Below are positions 57,844 to 64,000 of a DNA stretch of 64,000 bases, in pieces. The notes under the pieces were generated by a model. That model was given only the letters and a program-made list of their open reading frames with translations, searched no databases and was not told the origin of the DNA. A program made the position numbers and the translations under genes. How positions within the stretch are numbered: position 1 is the stretch's first letter; each line of letters starts with the position of its first letter. Origin of the DNA: Diorhabda sublineata (lineage: Eukaryota > Arthropoda > Insecta > Coleoptera > Chrysomelidae); NCBI RefSeq assembly GCF_026230105.1, contig NC_079483.1:13447312-13511311 (forward strand). The letters run 5' to 3'.

Positions 57844-60507
57844 TATTCTTTATTTTATATTTCAAAAAACATAACCTTTTTAAAATGTTAAGTCAGGTGA
57901 CCTGATATATCAACTGATAATGACATTTCTTCTTCCGTTTATATATTTCTCACATGGGCAAAACAGCTGCAAACGAATGAGATGGCTGGAAAACCAATAA
58001 TTTTCGTCAACTTTTCACCTCTTAGACCATTTTATAAGTTTTTCGTCTTGATTTGTCTTAATTATGTCTCTTTTCATAAAAACATCAGTTTAAAATAGCA
58101 GGTAAAAATTTGACTTCGGTCTTTATCAAAATAAATCAAGTCATCACGATAAACCGATAACTTGAGAACAGATGTAGGCAGTTTAGAAGGACTTTTCGGA
58201 AACTATAATCATATTATTGCATCATTTCTTCCCTAGTCCATCGGAAAGACCCTGACAGAATAATGATTGATTTCATAGAAAAATTGCACATGGTCAGCTT
58301 CGTTTTTAATTGAAGTACCAGATTTCTACTATTCACCTCTGAAATAATTTCGAAATTTAATATTTCGAAAATGTATTCTGTCGTTTGATATATTTCATAG
58401 ACCTCATTTACCATGGGAATCTATATTATCGGCGACCACGCTAGATTCTCACCTGACCTGTGGTTCGCAGTTGGAAGTGAAAATGGCGCTAGCTAGCGTT
58501 CGCTTTGCTAGCTTTGCCAACTAGATTATGTGGCGTTTTTTTATTGGGAATGTTGCAATGAAACACCAAATGAGGCACGTTTCAATATATTTCCCGAGCT
58601 TTCGAATACTTATGTATTCATCGTCTGAGACTGAAATTATGTATTATGTATTATAAATTATGTATTAAGTACAATATAAAAATATGTATAAATGTAGGTA
58701 TGTATAAATATAATAAAATACATACGGGTACCGGAAACAGCTATAACCGCTTTGCATCTGATCATCCAGAAAATTTTGAATCGTGTGTTAAAACCAGCTT
58801 TTCCTTTTTAAAAACTTTTTAAAACACTTACCTACACTAAACAACTAACTAGTAATTCTTCAAGAAGGCATTTCGCAACAAAACTGAAAATAATGACATC
58901 CACAAACCAACAAATAATTTAACAAAGCAAATAACTCTGCACATAGAAACATACTTGTTATGCCTATTTTACTAAAATATCGAATGTTACGTTTTCGATC
59001 ACTCCAAGTCTCAGCCGGTCAAAATGCATAAATCGGTTGTTCCCTACGTTGCGTTGCAGAGAAATGTGCATAAATATACAGATTGTCCCTTACTTGCCGG
59101 GGCCATAGTAATTCTTTTTTCAAGCATTCACTCAGTGTTTTAAGTTTGCTACTGTAACAAAATACCACCAATGTGTTATTTGGATGGATAGTCTACCAGA
59201 GATGAAAAATTTATGTTACTTTTCGAATTTTGTGTAGTTTTTTATTACTATGACCAACTATGGTGCATAATGATAAGCACTCAGGACAATCACGTTCACG
59301 ACCACGGTCTTTCTCGTTCTACGTAGTTCAGAGCGTTATAATCGTAAACTCAAGTGGAATGTATTATGAAGCATTTTGAACGTTGGGGTAAATAATACTC
59401 GTAACAAATGGCAAAACACAAAAAAAGCAGAAGCTTCACCTAATATATTGATATTTCAGATGTCGCTTCAATACTATCAGCAGATGTCACAACCCAAACA
59501 AATATCGAAGAATTATTGCCAAATAATCAAAACGGTATTTTTTATTGTTTTTTTCCATATTCCAAACTTTGCTTTGATTTCTAGAGTGACATTTAAAAAA
59601 AGTACTTATTAATAAAATGTTTAAATTCCTCTCTCATTTTTTAGTTGTTTGACAAACTCGCACTTATTTCCAACTTATGTGTCTCATTTCTTTATGACAT
59701 ATTATGCCGTGACAACATAATAGGTTTGAAAGAATAAAAAATAGAGACAAATCCCAAGTAGCAGCCTGTATGAGTTCTAATCGTACGAGATATTGCTAGA
59801 AGTTGCAAACAACCTTTAGCCTATTTTTTATTATTTATCAGCTCCCTCGGAATAAGATTAACAAATTTCTCAAGTTAACATCAGATAATACTATTTTTTG
59901 AATAAATCATATCAAACGTATTTTTACATATATGACGTGTCTAATCATTTAAAATCTACAAGTAACAATTTTTATTCTTATGATTTTCGTTTGTCAAATG
60001 GGCTGTTAAAAAATGTTTGGTGGTATATGGATATTTTTTATTATCACGATAAAAAAGCTAGTAGAATTTGCCTTAAATTACCGACGACCATATATTCTCA
60101 ATTAGCTTTAAAACAACTGAGGTAAATTATGCTTCGCAAGTATTCAGTCGCTCTCTTGTCTAGCCCTGTATACATACATAGATTTCAACTATTTGCCTCC
60201 AGAAACAACGCTTGCTGCAAATTTTATACAAACAATGATTTATTTAATTTTTTGAATTATTGCAACGTTAATTCATATTTTTGGAGTTTACTCCTTAAGA
60301 ATCGATTTGCATATATAAGGGGCCCGGTATGAGAAAAATGTAAAGAGTAAAATCTATCGATGAATGACCTCGTTACGTTTTTGGTGCGCACCCTATGACG
60401 CGTAACTTTCTAATTTGTCAGTGTCAACATATTTATATTGCTGTCTTTGTAAAGTTTTATTATCATTGTGTTCCGCTAAAGTGAACTGAAAGTATTTTCA
60501 AATAACT
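57844..60507. other. Intergenic region between divergent VMA21 and the 60.5-kb gene
   Basis: It should contain both promoters. A GC-richer patch at about 58430-58550 and a small perfect hairpin at 58604-58619 (GAATACTTATGTATTC), beside ATCGTCTGAGACTGA, are visible. ORFs at 59376-59612, 59898-60125 and 60129-60332 have no recognisable motif. Confidence 0.4.
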
Positions 60508-60928
60508 ATGGCAGAAAGAGGTGTAGATGATATTGCGGAACATCTAACAAACACGTGGTTGCAAGGTACGTTATAATTCATGTATTATATGTATGAGCAT
60601 GTGCAATTTGTATTTATTAAATATTTTAATAATTATCGATGTAGTTCATATAAATATATATTTGAAATTAACACATAAAATTAGATAATCAACCCAATAT
60701 GAATTATCGAGTTTATTGACTATTGTAAAAAGTTTAATGTAAAATATTTCGTCGATTAGTTATAATAAATGTATATGAAATGAATAAATTGAATAAATAT
60801 ATATTTATATATGTATATTATTTTCATTAATTAACAAATTTAACCTTTTATAGAGTATCAATCTTTTTTAAGTTAAATAAACTCTTTTTGCGTCTGGTTA
60901 GACTATCGAACTTAAGGAGTAAACTCCA
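60284..60928. repeat. 18-bp inverted repeat flanking a first exon
   Basis: TGGAGTTTACTCCTTAAG at about 60282-60299 is inverted at about 60911-60928. Each copy is itself nearly palindromic (GGAGT-TT-ACTCC). The 60508-60565 exon lies between them. Confidence 0.6.
60508..60565 (+). CDS. Probable first coding exon of an unidentified gene
   Basis: The ATG has a strong context (AACTATGG) and opens 19 codons (MAERGVDDIAEHLTNTWLQ) to a GTACGT donor in phase 1. The peptide is compact and acidic-amphipathic rather than low-complexity, as expected for a real N-terminus. I do not recognise the family. No second exon was found before 64000, so the first intron would exceed 3.4 kb. Confidence 0.5.
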
Positions 60929-61267
60929 GTCGTGCGTCGGAGCTGACACACACAATTTTTTTTATAATACCTCGTATACGACTGAAAATTTTTTCGAAAT
61001 CTGTTGTTTGTAGTATTTCAATTTTTTAAGCCAAGCAGAACTTTTTATGAAGAATAATGTCAAATACAATATAAGAAATATGTATAAATATACCACAATA
61101 ATAAAATTTTACTTATAATTTTCGGTGATTTTGAATTGTATTAATTCTGGTATAAATTTTCAAACTCATAGAATTCAAAATTAAATATTCAAATTGGCGT
61201 TGATAGAAATATTGATATATTGAAATATCGATTCTGGTTTCTATAGGAAGTTTTATTCATTTTTAAT
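60566..61267. other. First intron of the 60.5-kb gene, proximal part
   Basis: Plain AT-rich sequence without coding or transposon motifs, apart from the inverted-repeat partner at 60911-60928. Confidence 0.4.
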
Positions 61268-61513
61268 TAGTTAGATTGTGAATGACGTTGAATTTTTATA
61301 GGTTAGATAAGGATAAGTTGTAGCGAATGATGTTCAATATTGATTGGTTAATTTATGGATAACATTAAATTTCAATAGGCTAGGTCGTTATGAATGTAGT
61401 TGAATATTTATTGGTTAGAATATAAACAACAATAAATTTTATAGGTTAGGTCGTTATAAGTGAAGTTGAAATTTATAGGTTAGTTGGTTGTTAATAGCGT
61501 CGAATTTTTATAG
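61268..61513 (+). repeat. Degenerate minisatellite, about seven units
   Basis: Units of 31-45 bp opening GGTTAG and ending GAATTTTTATA or a variant; the best unit begins GGCTAGGTCGTTATGAATG. Unit lengths vary and divergence is substantial, so the array is old. The same unit occurs at 5954-6053, 55 kb away. Confidence 0.75.
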
Positions 61514-63289
61514 AATTTGTTTTCTCAAAATTTAAAAGATATGCATGAATTAAACTAAGGTTATTTAAATCAGTTTTCTTATCAATGATTTGATCATTTT
61601 GGGCAATATATGTTGTTTCTAAAAGAAATTTTAGTATATTTTCATAAATAAAGACATAAAACCTTGAGGAATCGAGTCAAACTAAACAATAAAATAGGTG
61701 AAATATGTTGTAGAGAGTAAAGGAATTCGTATCAGAAATTACATCAACTTCACCAAACAAATTTTTAGCATCTCGTACATTCTCAAGTAATTCCAACTAC
61801 AAACTAGTGTTCAAGATAGTAAATACCTGGTACATGAGTATGCTTTGAAGTCTGAAGTTATTATACACTCTTGCTCTAACAAATACCTTGGCATCTACTA
61901 ACTAATTGTAAACTAACTACCTAAGTACCTATTTTTGAATAATTGAGATTTTGAAGTTGAGTTTCCCTAAGGTGATTAAATACAAAATAGATCAAAAAGT
62001 TCCTAATTAAACAAAAAATACATTTATGAAGTATGTAGTTCTTTAAAATTTGAACATATGCACAGAGAATGAATTTTTTTTGAGCGTTTTATTAGGAAAT
62101 GAAGAGTATACAAGTAAGTTGCTACTACTATCCTTGTTGAAAAATTTAGCTTGTCCAGTGCAGAATTATTTTGAGGTTTAAAATTTTATATATATCAAAT
62201 TATTTTTAGGGCGAAATATTTTACTGATATTTAATATACTGTCTAATTTATTGAATATGTAATCTCATTGTTGAGCAGTGCAATAGTTTCACAATATAAT
62301 ACATTGTATCGCTATCAGAACTTTAAAAAGTCCAAACAAGTAAGTCCAGAAAAGTGCGTTTGAAGAATATCGAGGCGAACTCACATGGGTTTATGCAAAG
62401 AATTTTGTTGCCCATCATAATATAACCTTCAAGTTCTCAGATGTTCAAGACCTTATTTATTGGATCTTAGTGGATATTACTCTCGCGATGTTCCAAAAAT
62501 GTATTGAGCATGTCGAACAGAAGGTTGAAAGTAGAAAGTGAAAACTATGTAATATATAAATAGAAAAAAAAATAAATCTACGCAAGTGTATAAATTTAGT
62601 ATTACAATTAATATACTCGTAAAGTAATAACATTGCTTAAGTAATGTTAATCATTATATATTAGTTATGAGTAAGTATACAAAAGTAAACTTCATTTATG
62701 CGAGTGAACAAGTTTTGGATAAAACCTAGAGCATATGAAAGATTCTATGTATTACAAAATTAAAAACAACTTCAAATAGTATGTACAGTATTTAATTATT
62801 AGGATGTTACAACAATTTTTTTTAAAAAGTAGCCTATTCTAGGTCAATATCCTCGACTTTACCGAATCGTCAACATAATATGTAATACACTGATCAGTTG
62901 AAAAATAGTTGTTGTTTATAAAAGTTTTTTAGCCATTTTCCGTTGTTAGTACTTTTGGAGATTTACAATCCACCGAATAGCTTTTATATATGAGCATGCA
63001 AGCATTGAGCATCTGGTGTAATTTGCTTTCACTTTTGTGAGAGCTAATCCGATTGGTGAGTGACCGCAATCAATGTATTTTTTTTCACATTTGAAAGGAA
63101 TTCAATAAACTATGTTATCCAATTTATTAGTTGGTGTTTTTTCTTTGATTTTACTGAGAGCAGAGTGAATTGTGAGGTGTTGGGCGTTTGATATCCTATG
63201 TTAGAATTATTATTACTAGACGGTAAGCCCCAGTCACTTTCAGAAGTATATAGGTGGGTTGCTACTTAGGTTTTAAGACAAATAATAGT
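61514..63289. other. Unassigned region
   Basis: No coding exon, RNA gene or transposon domain recognised in about 1.8 kb. Confidence 0.4.
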
Positions 63290-63785
63290 TTTAGACAAAT
63301 AAAAACAAATATCTATAATTGTATATGATTTTATTGTTTTCAAAATATTCTTCATTAAGGTCCATACAAAACATGCGTTTGAGCCAATTGTTGAGGTAGT
63401 TTTCCATTCCGATTGAGGTGTCTCCAAAACATATGATATGTGGGAATATGAAGAAATCATTGGATGCCAAATAAGGACTTCATGGCGGCTGACCCATTCT
63501 TTCGGAGTTTTAACTATTCAAAAACGTTTTTGTTTGAAGTGATGTGTGAGAGCTCGCATTGTAGTGGCGGAGAATGATTATATTTCTGCGATTAGTTTCC
63601 CTGATTATTTTGGAATATATCTGGCAAACAAATGCTGGCGTACTATTCAGAATTGACGTTACTTTAATGGAACGCATATCGAGTAATTCCGAAGAAACCT
63701 GCGACCATTCGCTTCGATGAGTTCGTGCGCGAACAACTTTTGTTGGATACAACGATATCCGCCTGCAAGACGCGATTCTATCCAT
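63290..63785 (-). mobile_element. Degraded mariner transposase C-terminal half (irritans-like)
   Basis: The minus strand reads KVVRARTHRSEWSQVS, RETNRRNIIILRHYNASSHT, then after a stop QPP*SPYLASNDFFIFPHI and VLETPQSEWK. The second catalytic Asp is replaced by Tyr (HHDN to RHYN), and the SPD Asp by Tyr. About 20 residues after FPHI are deleted. Same general family as the relic at 2985-3545. Confidence 0.78.
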
Positions 63786-64000
63786 AGGTCGCCAGCCAGA
63801 TATAGAGCACCCGAAGATAGATTAATACAAGTTGATTAAAACACAACAGGAAGAGAGTGGATAGACTATGCCTCATAGACAGGCAGAAAAAAACACTTGG
63901 ATCTGTCAAAGTAACAAATCCTAGAAAGTACATCAAAGGAACTAAAAAAAGAAATAGATAAAAAGTTCCAAAATACAAGGCAGCAAGTAAAACCATATTG
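63786..64000. other. Right edge, unassigned
   Basis: A-rich on the plus strand (AAAACACAACAGGAAGAGAG...), slightly LINE-like in composition, but no domain can be named. Confidence 0.3.

Noticed and set aside
59898..60332. ORFs of 75 and 67 codons upstream of the 60.5-kb exon
   Set aside because: No recognisable domain and no consistent splice sites joining them to the exon at 60508.
1..64000. tRNA, rRNA, CRISPR or bacterial-type operon content
   Set aside because: Nothing with cloverleaf boxes, rRNA core motifs or regularly spaced direct repeats was seen. The gene structure is clearly eukaryotic.

Overview
This 64 kb window is AT-rich eukaryotic DNA with spliced genes, GT-AG introns and many degraded transposons. 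It looks like an insect nuclear genome. The mix of mariner-like elements, jockey-type and other LINEs, a Penelope-like GIY-YIG fragment, Ty1/copia and Ty3/gypsy relics, and clear animal single-copy orthologues suggests a beetle, but the species is an inference. There is no bacterial, phage or CRISPR content.

Layout, left to right. (1) 1-14.75 kb, minus strand: the 5' part of a SVEP1-like gene (signal peptide, von Willebrand A domain, EGF/ephrin-receptor-like cysteine modules, first sushi domain). It has six exons with consistent phases and runs off the left edge. A 1,985-bp DNA transposon with 394-bp terminal inverted repeats sits beyond the last visible exon, and the introns hold several mariner, LINE and Penelope relics. 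(2) 14.75-17.8 kb: intergenic retroelement debris (LINE endonuclease/ORF1, gypsy integrase). (3) 17.86-28.16 kb, minus strand: EIF2B5, the catalytic epsilon subunit of eIF2B, about 640 aa in 11 exons, with an extra candidate terminal exon. (4) 30.17-30.70 kb, plus strand: an intact intronless ORF of 178 aa resembling the DNA-binding half of a mariner-like transposase with no catalytic half. (5) 30.97-31.93 kb: Ty1/copia gag-protease relic. (6) 33.06-54.83 kb, plus strand: a PCM1 (pericentriolar material 1) orthologue, 19 coding exons whose phases all agree, 1,289 aa. (7) 56.29-57.84 kb, minus strand: VMA21, the V-ATPase assembly factor, two exons. (8) 60.51 kb, plus strand: a probable first coding exon of an unidentified gene continuing past the right edge. 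(9) The right end holds a degenerate minisatellite and another mariner relic.

The genes are not an operon and show no evident joint function: one secreted/extracellular protein, one translation factor, one centriolar-satellite scaffold and one V-ATPase assembly factor. The most interesting non-standard items are the lone transposase-type DNA-binding gene, the long-TIR element whose second catalytic Asp reads Asn, alternative and missing exon problems in EIF2B5, and several small dispersed hairpin or tandem repeats that recur inside this window.
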